DNA of 64,000 nt from Flavobacterium sp. CF136 (GCF_000282055.1 NZ_AKJZ01000020.1:1-64000); one strand, 5' to 3'; positions 43,266 to 53,126 are shown, counted from the first letter of the stretch. Notes: generated by a model from the letters alone, not told the origin. Numbers and translations: made by a program.

Positions 43266-43700
43266 ATGGAAAGAGAACCTGGAAGACCAACTCAATTAAT
43301 TACAAAAAAATTCGCAAAGGAATTACATTTGAACTTTATGAAATATCGCGCTCGCATAATTGCTAAATACATTAATAAGGAAGACGCAAATGCTGTTTGG
43401 TTTTCTGTAGAGGAGCTCGAAAAATATATTCATTACATCAAGGCCAAAGGCGAAAGAACCGGATATAATGTAAGCGGGGTCCGTTTTTACTTTGGAGTAT
43501 ATCCTGATGAAAAAAAATATGCTGAAAAAGCAGGTCTGATGACAGTTTTTTTAACAGCCACGGGTAAAAAAATTAAAACAGCTACAAAAGGTGGTGTACA
43601 GACCTTTGCTTTAGTTCTTGAAAATGATGATGCTGATATAGCAAGTATCGAACCAATGAATTATGGAAGTATTGGAAGACCGCCAAGCTTATCATATTAG
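43266..43700 (+). CDS. Conserved hypothetical protein
   Basis: A 144-residue soluble protein starting MEREPGRPTQLITKKFAKEL. The middle has FSVEELEKYIHYIKAKGERTGYNVSGVRFYFGVYPDEKKY and a following MTVFLTATGKK. The pattern is that of a conserved family in Flavobacteria that I cannot name. The first gene of an operon with a membrane protein, a histidine kinase and a LuxR-type response regulator, it is separated from the next gene by six bases. It could be an effector or sensor of that system; this is inference. Confidence 0.72.
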   Translation: MEREPGRPTQLITKKFAKELHLNFMKYRARIIAKYINKEDANAVWFSVEELEKYIHYIKAKGERTGYNVSGVRFYFGVYPDEKKYAEKAGLMTVFLTATGKKIKTATKGGVQTFALVLENDDADIASIEPMNYGSIGRPPSLSY

Positions 43701-43706
43701 AAAATT

Positions 43707-44354
43707 ATGTTTGAATTTTTAAGATTTTATACTGTCTATTTAATTTTATTTTCCGGAATTATTGGGTTGATTTCATGGCACAAACTTCCTGTCAATAAAG
43801 CTAAATTTTTAGTAATTTTAATTTGGCTTTCTGCCATAATAGAAAAAGTTGGATATTATTTTACTGAGTGGACAGGCATACTAAATTACCATGTGTTTAA
43901 TTTTTACATGCTCGTCAGTTTTTGTGCCTATATCTTACTTTTAAGGAGTCTTTTATTAAAAACAAATTACAGGATAATAGCAATTCTCTTTTTGGTGCTG
44001 TTTATAATATCCTTTTTTATGAATATTTTATATTTCAAAGAAGATGTAAATCGTTCATATACATATAGTTTTGCCATTGGAGTTCTGTTAATTATGATAT
44101 TATCCTGTTTATATTTGGTAGAAATTTTTAATTCAGACAAAATATTAAATTTTAAAAAATCAGTCTTTTTTTGGTACATATTAGGAATATTAGTCTTTCA
44201 TGTGCCGTTTGTACCCTTTATGCTTGCTTTAAATTGGTTTTTGATCAAACACGACGAATCCGTTTTTAGTTTAGTAGTGTTTATTTTAAATCTCCTTGCA
44301 CATGGCTGCTATGTTATCGGATTTTTATGGAGCGAAAAGAAATACAATTATTAG
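43707..44354 (+). CDS. Multi-helix membrane protein of a signalling operon
   Basis: A 215-residue integral membrane protein with six to seven hydrophobic segments (about 4-25, 32-48, 60-82, 90-110, 118-140, 150-175, 185-208). No known family was recognised. The last 28 bases overlap the kinase gene that follows, so the two are translationally coupled. In this arrangement it probably serves as the membrane sensor for a kinase that has only a single anchor helix. Confidence 0.75.
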   Translation: MFEFLRFYTVYLILFSGIIGLISWHKLPVNKAKFLVILIWLSAIIEKVGYYFTEWTGILNYHVFNFYMLVSFCAYILLLRSLLLKTNYRIIAILFLVLFIISFFMNILYFKEDVNRSYTYSFAIGVLLIMILSCLYLVEIFNSDKILNFKKSVFFWYILGILVFHVPFVPFMLALNWFLIKHDESVFSLVVFILNLLAHGCYVIGFLWSEKKYNY

Positions 44355-45112
44355 TCATTTCGTTAAGTATAGTTTTTTTAACTTTACTGATTATTTTGCT
44401 TGTCATATTCTTTTATTTTTTAAAAAAGAAGAATAATTATCTGGTTGAAAAAATGGAATCAGAACTGTATTTTCAATCTGAATTAATTAAGACCAGAATT
44501 GAAATTAAAGATCAGACTCTGAGTGAAATTAGCAAGGAACTCCATGACAATATAGGCCAGATAGTTTCTGTTGGTATTATGCAGCTCAATATCTATCTCG
44601 ATAGCGGAAAACCAATTCAGGCGAATGAACTGAATGATCTTAAAGGAATATTAGCCAAATCACTAGACGAGATCCGGATTTTATCCCGAATCATCAATAA
44701 AGATAATCTATTGCAGAGCAATTTCATCGAAGCCATAAAACAAGATCTTGAGCGTATAAAAAAACTAAAAAACATTCAATACAATTATAATCTTACGGGA
44801 GAAATACCCCAGATTAGTCAGGAGCATGATTTATTTATTTATCGAATTTTTCAGGAAGCAGTGCACAACAGCCTTAAACACTCGCACAGTGATTTATTTG
44901 AAGTAAATATTAATACAACTGATACCGTTTTTCGATTAAAAATAAAAGATTTCGGAATTGGTTATGATACAAATCAGATAAATTCCGGATTAGGTTTAAA
45001 CAACATGAAATTAAGAGCCAAGTTAATTGGAGCAATCTTAATAATGGAATCAGATTCATCAGGAACAACCGTAACTTTGGATTACCCCTTAATCAAAACA
45101 AATGAAATCTAA
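44327..45112 (+). CDS. NarL-type sensor histidine kinase
   Basis: The 261-residue kinase has one N-terminal membrane helix (about 7-30), a short coiled coil, a HisKA_3 box ISKELHDNIGQIVSVGIMQLN (phosphoacceptor His) and a compact HATPase domain (FQEAVHNSLKHSHSD, IKDFGIGYDTNQ, GLGLNNMKLRAKLIGA). It lacks a periplasmic sensor domain, so it probably depends on the overlapping membrane protein or another partner for the signal. It overlaps the response regulator gene by 11 bases. Confidence 0.92.
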   Translation: MERKEIQLLVISLSIVFLTLLIILLVIFFYFLKKKNNYLVEKMESELYFQSELIKTRIEIKDQTLSEISKELHDNIGQIVSVGIMQLNIYLDSGKPIQANELNDLKGILAKSLDEIRILSRIINKDNLLQSNFIEAIKQDLERIKKLKNIQYNYNLTGEIPQISQEHDLFIYRIFQEAVHNSLKHSHSDLFEVNINTTDTVFRLKIKDFGIGYDTNQINSGLGLNNMKLRAKLIGAILIMESDSSGTTVTLDYPLIKTNEI

Positions 45113-45752
45113 CACTAAAAACAAAATTATTATTGTAGATGATCATCATCTTTTTTCACAATCACTCAAACTTTTAATCGATAGTTTTAAAGATTTTGAG
45201 GTGATCAATCACTTTGAGAATGGTAAAGTATTTATTTCGTACTTACAGGAAAACGTCGATACAGAAGTCGACTTAATTTTATTAGATGTCAACATGCCTG
45301 TTTTAGACGGCGTAAGCACAATGAAATGGATTAAAGAAAACAGGCCCAATTTAAAAGTGATTGCCCTTTCACTAAATGATGACGAAGAAATTATCATAAA
45401 AATGATCGCTAGCGGTGCAAAAGGTTATTTATTGAAAGACACTTCCCCTGAAATATTTAAAGAAGCCATTGCTTCCGTAATTGAAAAAGGCTTTTATTTT
45501 ACAGAATTAGTTTCAGGAATGCTGGTAAAAAAAGCCAATGACGATTCTAAAAAAATCAATTTAAAAGAAAAAGAAATCGTTTTTATAAAACATGCCTGTA
45601 CCGAAAAAACATACAAAGAGATTGCCTCAGAAATGTGTTTAAGTCCAAAAACAATTGATGGTTACCGGGAATGTTTATTTGATAAACTGGAAATTAAAAC
45701 CCGAATCGGATTGGTTTTATATGCCATTAAACATAAAATTGTCTTGGTGTAA
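45102..45752 (+). CDS. LuxR/NarL-family response regulator
   Basis: The 216-residue product has a receiver domain (1-125) with the DDHH acidic pair, the phosphorylated Asp in LILLDVNMPVLDG and the Lys of YLLKDTSPE. A LuxR-type helix-turn-helix occupies about 150-212 (LKEKEIVFIKHACTEKTYKEIASEMCLSPKTIDGYRECLF). It is the cognate regulator of the overlapping kinase and the last gene of the operon. Its targets are unknown. Confidence 0.93.
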   Translation: MKSNTKNKIIIVDDHHLFSQSLKLLIDSFKDFEVINHFENGKVFISYLQENVDTEVDLILLDVNMPVLDGVSTMKWIKENRPNLKVIALSLNDDEEIIIKMIASGAKGYLLKDTSPEIFKEAIASVIEKGFYFTELVSGMLVKKANDDSKKINLKEKEIVFIKHACTEKTYKEIASEMCLSPKTIDGYRECLFDKLEIKTRIGLVLYAIKHKIVLV

Positions 45753-45883
45753 TACTATATCTCATTTTTGACAAAATTATTACAAATTACAACTCTGATT
45801 AATCATCCCTAACCAAAAACAAAATACTGAAATAAACACTTGACAATACACAAGTTAAATGCAATATTCAGAAACAGGAATAC

Positions 45884-45918
45884 AAAAAAACCTGCTCAAT
45901 TTCTCAAGCAGGTTTTAT
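45884..45918. terminator. Bidirectional terminator
   Basis: Stem AACCTGCT/AGCAGGTT with a 10-base loop, with A and T runs on both sides. It serves the response regulator gene (plus) and the cysteine-synthase-family gene (minus). Confidence 0.88.
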
Positions 45919-45953
45919 TATATATTTATATGAGTGTCTCTTTTTAAGAATTC

Positions 45954-46994
45954 TTACTTTACAAATTCAATTTTTTGAACTTCTTCTTCATTAACACTAT
46001 CAAAGAATCCTTGTTCATTCATCCAGTCATCACTAAATACTTTACTCATATAACGAGATCCATGATCTGGAAAAATAGCAATAATATTACTGTCTTTAGT
46101 AAATTCTCCTTCTTCGGCATATTGTTTAATAGCCTGCATTACTGCTCCCGAAGTATATCCTACAAATAAACCTTCTTTTCTGGTAATTTCTCTGGCTGTA
46201 TGTGCACTTTCTTCATCAGTTACCTTGATGAATTTGTCAATAATATCAAAATCTGTAGCTGATGGAATAAGATTCTTTCCTAAACCTTCAATACGGTATG
46301 GGTAAATCTCTTTATTGTCGAATTCTTTTGTTTCATGGTATTTTTTCAATACTGATCCAAAAGCGTCTACACCCAGAATCTTAATATTAGGATTTTGCTC
46401 CTTTAAGAATTTTGCAGTTCCTGAGATTGTTCCTCCGGTACCGCTGCAAGCAACAAGATGTGTGATTTGACCTCTGGTTTGTGCCCAAATTTCAGGGCCT
46501 GTAGTATTATAATGGGCATCAATATTTAGCTGATTAAAATACTGATTAATATATACAGAACCTTTAGTTTCTTCATGCAAACGTTTTGCAACGTTGTAAT
46601 AAGATCTTTCATCATCTGCAGAAACGTGAGCCGGACAAACATACACTTTCGCGCCTAAACTTCTCAACATGTCTATTTTATCCTTGGATGATTTTGAACT
46701 TACTGCCAATATACAGTTATAGCCTTTTATAATGCTTACCATAGCTAAACTAAAACCTGTATTCCCGGAAGTTGTTTCAATTATGGTATCACCTGGAGAT
46801 AAAATTCCTTTTTTCTCTGCTTCTTCAATGATATATAATGCTATTCTATCTTTTGACGAATGTCCCGGATTAAAAGCTTCTACCTTTGCGTAGAAATTTC
46901 CTTCTAGCCCTTCGGTGACTTTATTTAGCTTAATAAGTGGGGTGTTACCTATTAATTCTAAAACATTATTATAAGCATTTATTTCTTCTTTCAT
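45954..46994 (-). CDS. Cysteine synthase/cystathionine beta-synthase family enzyme
   Basis: A 346-residue fold-type II PLP enzyme. PLP lysine is in [13 protein letters not shown], the phosphate-binding segment is TSGNTG and GTGGTISG is present, as in O-acetylserine sulfhydrylase and CBS. The central [13 protein letters not shown] is typical of the CBS-like branch found in Bacteroidetes, here without CBS regulatory repeats. I use the ATG at 46994 because a TACCTTTG promoter box (47010-47017) covers the alternative TTG start at 47012. Its reaction is likely beta-replacement with sulfide or homocysteine. Confidence 0.9.
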   Translation of the reverse strand: MKEEINAYNNVLELIGNTPLIKLNKVTEGLEGNFYAKVEAFNPGHSSKDRIALYIIEEAEKKGILSPGDTIIETTSGNTGFSLAMVSIIKGYNCILAVSSKSSKDKIDMLRSLGAKVYVCPAHVSADDERSYYNVAKRLHEETKGSVYINQYFNQLNIDAHYNTTGPEIWAQTRGQITHLVACSGTGGTISGTAKFLKEQNPNIKILGVDAFGSVLKKYHETKEFDNKEIYPYRIEGLGKNLIPSATDFDIIDKFIKVTDEESAHTAREITRKEGLFVGYTSGAVMQAIKQYAEEGEFTKDSNIIAIFPDHGSRYMSKVFSDDWMNEQGFFDSVNEEEVQKIEFVK

Positions 46995-47009
46995 AAAAAA
47001 ATAGTTAAT

Positions 47010-47017
47010 CAAAGGTA
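47010..47017 (-). promoter_or_regulatory. TACCTTTG -7 box
   Basis: A perfect TAnnTTTG box on the minus strand, 16 bases before the ATG at 46994. It decides between the two possible starts of the PLP enzyme. A TTG lies 24 bases upstream, just outside the usual range. Confidence 0.55.
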
Positions 47018-47064
47018 TTTTTAAATAACCCTGATAGGTTGCAAATTTAACAAAAAATTTCTAA

Positions 47065-49125
47065 TTAGCTTTTAATTTTCTCTAAATCTAATAAAAAACT
47101 AAATTCCTTTGCTAAGTCTTTTAGTGCTTCAAATCTTCCTGAAGCTCCACCATGTCCAGCATCCATATTGGTGTCCAAAAACAAAAAATTGTTATTTGTT
47201 TTCATCTCTCTTAATTTGGCTACCCATTTGGCTGGCTCCCAATATTGTACCTGCGAATCATGCAATCCCGTAGAAATATACATATTAGGATATTTCTGTT
47301 CTTTTACATTATCATAAGGTGAATACGATAACATATAATCATAATATTTTTTATTATTTGGGTTTCCCCATTCGTCATACTCCCCGGTCGTTAACGGAAT
47401 AGTATCATCCAACATTGTTGTAACAACATCTACAAAAGGTACCTGGGCAATGATTCCATTGTACAATTCCGGAGATTCATTTGCTATAACTCCCATCAAT
47501 AATCCTCCGGCCGATCCTCCTTCTGCATACAAATGTTCAGGAGAAGTAAATTTTTCGTTAACAACAAATTTAGAGCAATCAATGAAATCTGTAAAGGTAT
47601 TTTTCTTTTTTAACAGTTTTCCTTCTTCATACCATTCTCTTCCTAAGTCCTCACCCCCTCTAATATGGGCAATTGCATATATAAATCCGCGATCTAACAA
47701 TGAAAGTCTTGTTGATGAAAAATAAGCATCCATTGTGATTCCATACGAACCATAGGCATAAAGCAGCAACGGATTTTTACCGTTTTTATGCAGTCCCTTT
47801 CGATAAATCATCGAAATTGGAACTTTTACCCCATCTCTGGCAGTTGCCCAAATACGTTCTTCAACGTAATTTTCTTTATCGAATTTCCCTCCTAAAACTT
47901 GTTGCTCTTTTAAAATTTCTTTGGTTTTAGTCTTCATATTGAAATCAATAACTGAAGATGGCGTTCCCAGCGACTGATAACTGTAACGCAAAATATCGGT
48001 ATCAAAATCAATATTGGTTGTAGTGTAAGCATTATACGTTTCACTTCCAAAAGGCAAATAATAATCAGGTTCCCCGTTCCATGGTATGATACGAATGTGA
48101 TTCAATCCGTTTGAGCGCTCTTCAACGACCAGATAATTCTTGAAAATTTCAATATCTTCCAACAAAACATCTTCCCGATGCGGAATAAGATCTTTCCAGA
48201 ACTTTTTCTCCGTTCTGTTTTCAGGCGTTTTCATCAACTTAAAATTTGTCGCTTTATCTTTATTCGTTAAAATATAAAACGAATCTTCGTAATGCGAAAT
48301 ACTATACTCCAAACCACGTACACGATGTTGGAAAACTTCAAATTCTCCATCCGGATTATCTGAGTTTAGAATTCTGTATTCAGTCGTTAGAGTACTTCCT
48401 GAACCTATCACAATATATTTTCTTGATTTTTCTTTACTTATTGAAACATTAAAAGTATCATCGGTTTCATTAAAAACCAAAACATCATTTTTAGAGTCAG
48501 TATTTAATTTATGTCTGAAAACTTTATCTGCTCTTAAAGTAACTTCGTCTTGTTTCGTATAGAAAATAGTTTGGTTGTCATTTGCCCAAACCGATCCACC
48601 TGTAGCATTTTCGATTTTATCGGATAAAATTTCTCCTGTTTCCAGGTTTTTGATCTGAATGGTATAAATTCTTCTTCCAACAATATCAACACCAAAACTT
48701 ACAAACTTATTATCCGGACTTACACTTAAACCTCCTAATTTAAAGTAAGCATGTCCTTTTGCCATCTCGTTGCAATTGAATAAAATTTCTTCTTTTGCTG
48801 AAAGGCTTTCTTTTTTTCTGGAAAAAATTGGGTAATCCTCTCCTGTTTCAAAACGAGTAATGTAATAATAACCATTATAAAAATAAGGAACAGATGAATC
48901 GTCTTCTTTAATTCTCGCTTTCATTTCTTCATACAAAGCATTCTGAAGATCTTTTGTATGTGCGGTCATACTCTCGTAATAAGCATTTTCCTGATTTAAA
49001 TAATCAATAACTTCAGGGTTCTCACGGTTATTCAACCAAAAATAATTATCTATTCGGGTTTCTTTATGCTTTTTCAGGTTCTTTGGAATTACTTTGGCTT
49101 GTGGAGCCTTTATATCGTTTGGCAT
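47065..49125 (-). CDS. ptrB: Oligopeptidase B-type S9 family peptidase
   Basis: This soluble serine peptidase has 686 residues from the ATG at 49125 (starting MPND; upstream ATGs at 49137 and 49164 are possible). The N-terminal beta-propeller carries the family segment IDNYFWLNNRENPEVIDYLNQENAYYE. The alpha/beta-hydrolase domain has the nucleophile elbow EGGSAGGLLMG, an Asp in the later sheet and His in DAGHGGASGRFE. It cleaves peptides after basic residues in the family. The DRGFIYAIAHIRGGEDLGREWYEEG stretch is diagnostic. It appears to be monocistronic. Confidence 0.93.
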   Translation of the reverse strand: MPNDIKAPQAKVIPKNLKKHKETRIDNYFWLNNRENPEVIDYLNQENAYYESMTAHTKDLQNALYEEMKARIKEDDSSVPYFYNGYYYITRFETGEDYPIFSRKKESLSAKEEILFNCNEMAKGHAYFKLGGLSVSPDNKFVSFGVDIVGRRIYTIQIKNLETGEILSDKIENATGGSVWANDNQTIFYTKQDEVTLRADKVFRHKLNTDSKNDVLVFNETDDTFNVSISKEKSRKYIVIGSGSTLTTEYRILNSDNPDGEFEVFQHRVRGLEYSISHYEDSFYILTNKDKATNFKLMKTPENRTEKKFWKDLIPHREDVLLEDIEIFKNYLVVEERSNGLNHIRIIPWNGEPDYYLPFGSETYNAYTTTNIDFDTDILRYSYQSLGTPSSVIDFNMKTKTKEILKEQQVLGGKFDKENYVEERIWATARDGVKVPISMIYRKGLHKNGKNPLLLYAYGSYGITMDAYFSSTRLSLLDRGFIYAIAHIRGGEDLGREWYEEGKLLKKKNTFTDFIDCSKFVVNEKFTSPEHLYAEGGSAGGLLMGVIANESPELYNGIIAQVPFVDVVTTMLDDTIPLTTGEYDEWGNPNNKKYYDYMLSYSPYDNVKEQKYPNMYISTGLHDSQVQYWEPAKWVAKLREMKTNNNFLFLDTNMDAGHGGASGRFEALKDLAKEFSFLLDLEKIKS

Positions 49126-49215
49126 GGATTTAAGCATTAGTTTTTTTAAAATACGAAGCTGCAAAAGTACTATAATCGCAATAGAACAGGAACAATTTTT
49201 TCTTAAAATATTGTA

Positions 49216-49245
49216 TTGATATAATACAGCAATATACTAATTTTG
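49216..49245 (+). promoter_or_regulatory. Promoter TTG-N19-TAATTTTG
   Basis: TTG at 49216-49218 and TAATTTTG at 49238-49245 with 19 bases between; it would drive ybaB at 49272. Confidence 0.7.
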
Positions 49246-49271
49246 TATGAAATAATTTAAAATCAACAAAA

Positions 49272-49592
49272 ATGGATTTAATGGGAATGATGGGCAAACT
49301 TAAAGAAACCCAACAAAAAATTGAAGATACAAAAAAGCGCTTAGATACTGTATTAATCGATGAACAAAGTGCTGATGGATTATTAAAAGTGACGTTAACA
49401 GCTAATAGAAAAATAAAATCAATCTCTATTGATGATTCTTTGTTAGAAGATAAAGAACAATTGGAGGATTACTTAATTGTAACGCTTAATAAAGCTATTG
49501 AAAAAGCGACAAGCGTAAACGAAAGAGAACTTGACGCTGTTGCAAAAATGGATATGCCAATGATTCCGGGAATGGATAACTTGTTTAAATAA
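49272..49592 (+). CDS. ybaB: YbaB/EbfC nucleoid-associated protein
   Basis: The 106-residue protein fits the YbaB/EbfC family, which forms tweezer-like dimers that bind DNA without strong specificity. Family features are the N-terminal coiled helix ([20 protein letters not shown]), the beta segment [19 protein letters not shown] and a C-terminal helix ending at [13 protein letters not shown]. It lies alone here, not beside dnaX-recR. It is bounded by a good promoter and a strong terminator. Confidence 0.93.
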   Translation: MDLMGMMGKLKETQQKIEDTKKRLDTVLIDEQSADGLLKVTLTANRKIKSISIDDSLLEDKEQLEDYLIVTLNKAIEKATSVNERELDAVAKMDMPMIPGMDNLFK

Positions 49593-49625
49593 GATTTATA
49601 AAAAAGGTTCAGAGTTTTTTTAAAA

Positions 49626-49684
49626 AAAAGGTCCAAAGGTTCAAAGATTTTTCACATTGTGAGTAACTAACCTTTGGACCTTTT
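49626..49684. terminator. Bidirectional terminator with long stem
   Basis: A perfect 16-bp stem AAAAGGTCCAAAGGTT/AACCTTTGGACCTTTT with a 27-base loop. It lies between ybaB (plus) and threonine aldolase (minus). Confidence 0.88.
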
Positions 49685-49703
49685 ATTATCTCTGAGCCTT
49701 GTT

Positions 49704-50723
49704 TTAAAACTTCTGAAGCGTTTCAATCACATACGTATGCATAACCTCCCTGTAATCCAAATGTGTTACGATACGAAGCTTATTATGTCCCATTGAACTT
49801 ATTGAGATATTTTTTTGTTTCAGTTTTTCTATTAAAAGCTGATCACTATATCCTTCCGCAAGCGAAAAAATCAAAATATTGGTTTCCACAGGTTCTATTG
49901 AAGCTACCCAGACCTTTGTACTCAAAACGGCTGCAATTTCTTTTGCTCTTCGGTGATCTTCTGCCAGTCTTTCAATATTATGGGCCAGGGCATACAATCC
50001 GGCTGCAGCCAAATAACCAACCTGACGCATTCCGCCCCCAAGTATTTTCCTGATTCTCAACGCTCTGCGAATATCTTCTTTAGTTCCTAATAAAACAGAA
50101 CCAATCGGAGCACCTAATCCTTTTGATAAACAAACCGAAATAGTATCGAAAATAGCCCCAAATTCTTTCGGATTTTGCCTTTTCGCAACCAAGGCATTCC
50201 AAATTCGGGCACCATCCAAATGAAATTTCAGATTATTAGCATCACAAACTTTTTTTATTTCTCTTAAGTCGTCTAATTCATAACAGGCTCCGCCTCCTTT
50301 ATTGGTCGTATTCTCAACACAAACCAAACTTGTTAACGGACTATGATAAAATTCAGGATCATTTATTGCAGAAGCCACCTGACTGGCCGTTATCATTCCT
50401 CTGTCCCCATCTAACAAGCAGCATGAAACACCGCTGTTAAAAGAAACCCCTCCTCCTTCATAATGATAAACATGTGCATATTTATCTGCAATTAACTGCT
50501 CTCCGGGCTGTGTATGTAATTTAATCGCGGTTTGATTAGCCATAGTTCCAGAAGGGAAAAAAAGTCCCGCTTCCATACCAAAAAATTCAGCTACCCTCGT
50601 CTCCAATTCAATAACCGTCGGATCCTGTCTGTATACATCATCGCCAACATGAGCGTTAAACATATATTGCAACATTTCGTTTGAAGGCTTGGTAATGGTG
50701 TCGCTAATTAAATTTATTTCCAT
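49704..50723 (-). CDS. ltaE: Low-specificity L-threonine aldolase
   Basis: A 339-residue fold-type I PLP enzyme that splits L-threonine or allo-threonine to glycine and acetaldehyde. Visible features are DTITKPSNEMLQYMFNAHVGDDVYRQDP at the start, FFPSGTMANQTAI, KFHLDGARIWNA (the Asp that binds the PLP nitrogen) and the Lys in SVCLSKGLGAPIGSVL. The C-terminal SMGHNKLRIVTHLDY is also typical. It is a single gene, opposite in direction to prfB. Confidence 0.93.
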   Translation of the reverse strand: MEINLISDTITKPSNEMLQYMFNAHVGDDVYRQDPTVIELETRVAEFFGMEAGLFFPSGTMANQTAIKLHTQPGEQLIADKYAHVYHYEGGGVSFNSGVSCCLLDGDRGMITASQVASAINDPEFYHSPLTSLVCVENTTNKGGGACYELDDLREIKKVCDANNLKFHLDGARIWNALVAKRQNPKEFGAIFDTISVCLSKGLGAPIGSVLLGTKEDIRRALRIRKILGGGMRQVGYLAAAGLYALAHNIERLAEDHRRAKEIAAVLSTKVWVASIEPVETNILIFSLAEGYSDQLLIEKLKQKNISISSMGHNKLRIVTHLDYREVMHTYVIETLQKF

Positions 50724-50873
50724 ATTCTAAAAACTATATCTTATTTTTGTACCAACAAAATTACGTATTACTAATAGTTATTCCCTGAAAGTTTTATAAT
50801 TTTTCACTGTGAATTACTTTAGAAACAAAATAACGTAATATTTATAAGAAACATATAAAACTACTATTAATTT

Positions 50874-51972
50874 ATGACAACTACCGAACAAATAAAAGGT
50901 ATTGTGGAGCGCCTTGGTGCGTTGAGGAGGTATCTTTGACGTTGATGCCAAACTAATTGAAATTTCAAACGAGGAAGAAAAAACCTTCGCGCCCAACTTC
51001 TGGAACAATGCAAAAGAAGCTGAAATCATTGTAAAAAATCTTCGGAACAAAAAAAAATGGATTGAAGATTACAACAAAGCCATCGAACTTACAGATGAAT
51101 TACAACTTGCCTATGATTTTTATAAAGAAGGGGAACTTTCTGCCGAAGAATTAGACGAGCATTACACTACAACGCAGTCCCATATTGAGAACATTGAGTT
51201 CAAAAACATGCTTTCAGACGAAGGCGACAGCCTTAGTGCCGTGGTACAGATTACTGCCGGAGCCGGTGGAACCGAAAGTTGTGACTGGGCAGGAATGCTG
51301 ATGCGTATGTACATGATGTGGGGAGAAAGTTATGGTTTTAAAATCAAGGAACTGAACTTTCAGGCTGGTGATGTTGCCGGAATCAAAACCGTTACCTTGG
51401 AATTTGAAGGAGATTACTCTTTTGGGTATTTAAAAGGAGAAAACGGTGTACATCGTTTAGTCCGGATCTCTCCTTTTGACAGTAATGCAAAGCGCCATAC
51501 ATCATTTGCATCAGTTTATGTATATCCGTTGGTTGATGACAGTATAGAAATTGATATTAATCCTGCCGATATTGAGATTACAACTTCCAGATCCAGTGGG
51601 GCCGGAGGACAAAATGTAAATAAGGTTGAAACCAAAGTACAATTGGTTCATAAACCGACAGGAATCCAGATTCAATGTTCTGAAACCAGGTCACAGCAAG
51701 ACAACAGACAGCGTGCCATGCAAATGTTACGATCTCAGTTATACGAAATTGAGCTAAAAAAACAACAGGCACAACGCGCTGATATCGAAGCAGGAAAAAT
51801 GAAAATCGAATGGGGTTCGCAAATACGTAATTATGTAATGCAGCCCTATAAATTAGTAAAAGACGTTCGTACCGGTTACGAAACCAGCGATGTTGACGGT
51901 GTAATGAACGGAAATATCGACCCTTTCCTAAAAGCATTTTTAATGATGATGGGGCAAAGAGAAGAAGAATAG
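50874..51972 (+). CDS. prfB: Peptide chain release factor 2 with programmed +1 frameshift
   Basis: RF2 ends translation at UAA and UGA. The gene starts at ATG 50874 and reads 21 codons to CTT, where TGA at 50937-50939 stops the zero frame. The classic shift site AGGAGG (50925-50930), TAT, CTT-TGA-C is present, so ribosomes slip +1 and go on with GAC at 50938 to the stop at 51972. The full product is about 365 residues. RF2 hallmarks are the SPF stop-codon-reading motif ([15 protein letters not shown]) and GGQ in [15 protein letters not shown]. Feedback control: low RF2 makes the shift more likely. Confidence 0.95.
50925..50940 (+). promoter_or_regulatory. prfB programmed +1 frameshift site
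   Basis: AGGAGG, a three-base spacer (TAT), then CTTTGAC. The Shine-Dalgarno-like AGGAGG pairs with 16S rRNA of the translating ribosome and promotes the slip at CUU-UGA. Confidence 0.93.
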
Positions 51973-52060
51973 TTTTCTAAATATTCAGTCGCAGTTTTTC
52001 AGTTAACTGTGACTGAATACCGAAACTGAATACTGAGACTGTAAACTAAATAAAAAGGTT

Positions 52061-52507
52061 ATGATAAAGTGGGCAGATGTAATTCATTTTACAAACAAAG
52101 GAAATCCGGCTCCTGAAAAAAGAGTTGAGAAAACAGAAGAAGAATGGAAACAGGTTTTAACTGCTGAGGAATATCAGGTAACTCGTTTAAAAGGTACCGA
52201 AAGATCTTTCAGCTCTGAACTTTGCAGTTTATTCGATCCTGGAATCTATGAGTGCAAATGCTGTGGCACCCTGCTTTTTGATGCAAGCGAAAAATTTGAA
52301 TCAGGAACAGGCTGGCCTTCTTTTACGCAACCAATTAAAGAAAATGCCATTGCATACCATGCTGATAAATCATACGGAATGATTCGTGTTGAAGTCGTTT
52401 GTAATACCTGTGATGCACATTTAGGACATGTCTTTCCAGATGGGCCACAGCCAAGCGGTTTACGTTATTGCATCAATGCCGTATCCTTATCCAAAATAAA
52501 AGAATAA
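52061..52507 (+). CDS. msrB: Peptide-methionine (R)-S-oxide reductase
   Basis: A 148-residue repair enzyme that reduces methionine-R-sulfoxide in proteins. It has both zinc-binding CxxC pairs (YECKCCGTLLF and VVCNTCDAHLGHVF), the GTGWPSF substrate segment and the catalytic Cys in LRYCINAVSL. The second, resolving position LFDPGIYECKCCG is family typical. No signal peptide, so it is cytosolic. It lies 88 bases after prfB and could belong to the same transcript. Confidence 0.95.
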   Translation: MIKWADVIHFTNKGNPAPEKRVEKTEEEWKQVLTAEEYQVTRLKGTERSFSSELCSLFDPGIYECKCCGTLLFDASEKFESGTGWPSFTQPIKENAIAYHADKSYGMIRVEVVCNTCDAHLGHVFPDGPQPSGLRYCINAVSLSKIKE

Positions 52508-52586
52508 TTTTTTAGTTATTTTTGAAAAGCGATTCCTTTAATTAATCAAAAGTGAATCGCTTTTTATTTTTAATTCAATTTCAAAC

Positions 52587-53126
52587 ATGCAAACCTATAT
52601 TGCTTTTCTGCGTGGTATAAATGTAAGTGGTCAAAAACTCATTAAAATGGAAGTTTTAAGAACCATTCTTATGGAACTTCCCATTCAAAATTGTAATACT
52701 TATATTCAAAGTGGAAATATTATTTTTAAAAGTTTACTTACTAATACATCAGAATTAGAAAATCTAATTACAAATGCCATCGAAAAGCATTTTGGATTTC
52801 AGGTTCCCGTACTTATCCTGACCCTTCAGGAATTGCAAAAAAGCAGCCTGCAAAATCCTTTTCAGAAACTGGAAGACCCTACTCAGCCATATGTAACTTT
52901 TTTATCTGATATCCCGGAAAACACAAGCATTAACACCTTTAAAGCAATTGATTTTAAGGAAGATAGATTCTTTATCACCAATAAAACAATGTACATTATA
53001 TATGCCAATCCAGGCGGAAATTCTAAACTAACAAATGCTATTATAGAACGTAAACTAAAAGTTCGGGCAACCACCAGAAATTGGAAGACCGTCAATAAAT
53101 TAATAGAATTAATGTTAAATTTGTAA
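52587..53126 (+). CDS. DUF1697 domain protein
   Basis: The 179-residue product shows the DUF1697 pattern: YIAFLRGINVSGQKLIKMEVLR at the N-terminus, YIQSGNIIFKS at about 44-54, and a C-terminal TNAIIERKLKVRATTRNWKTVNKL. The fold is a pair of ferredoxin-like units. The family is widespread in bacteria and has no defined function. It is flanked by msrB and lpxD without overlap. Confidence 0.9.
   Translation: MQTYIAFLRGINVSGQKLIKMEVLRTILMELPIQNCNTYIQSGNIIFKSLLTNTSELENLITNAIEKHFGFQVPVLILTLQELQKSSLQNPFQKLEDPTQPYVTFLSDIPENTSINTFKAIDFKEDRFFITNKTMYIIYANPGGNSKLTNAIIERKLKVRATTRNWKTVNKLIELMLNL

Noticed and set aside
51208-51972. Release factor starting at 51208
   Set aside because: This would drop the N-terminal domain. 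The true start at 50874 with the CTT-TGA-C frameshift restores a normal-length RF2.
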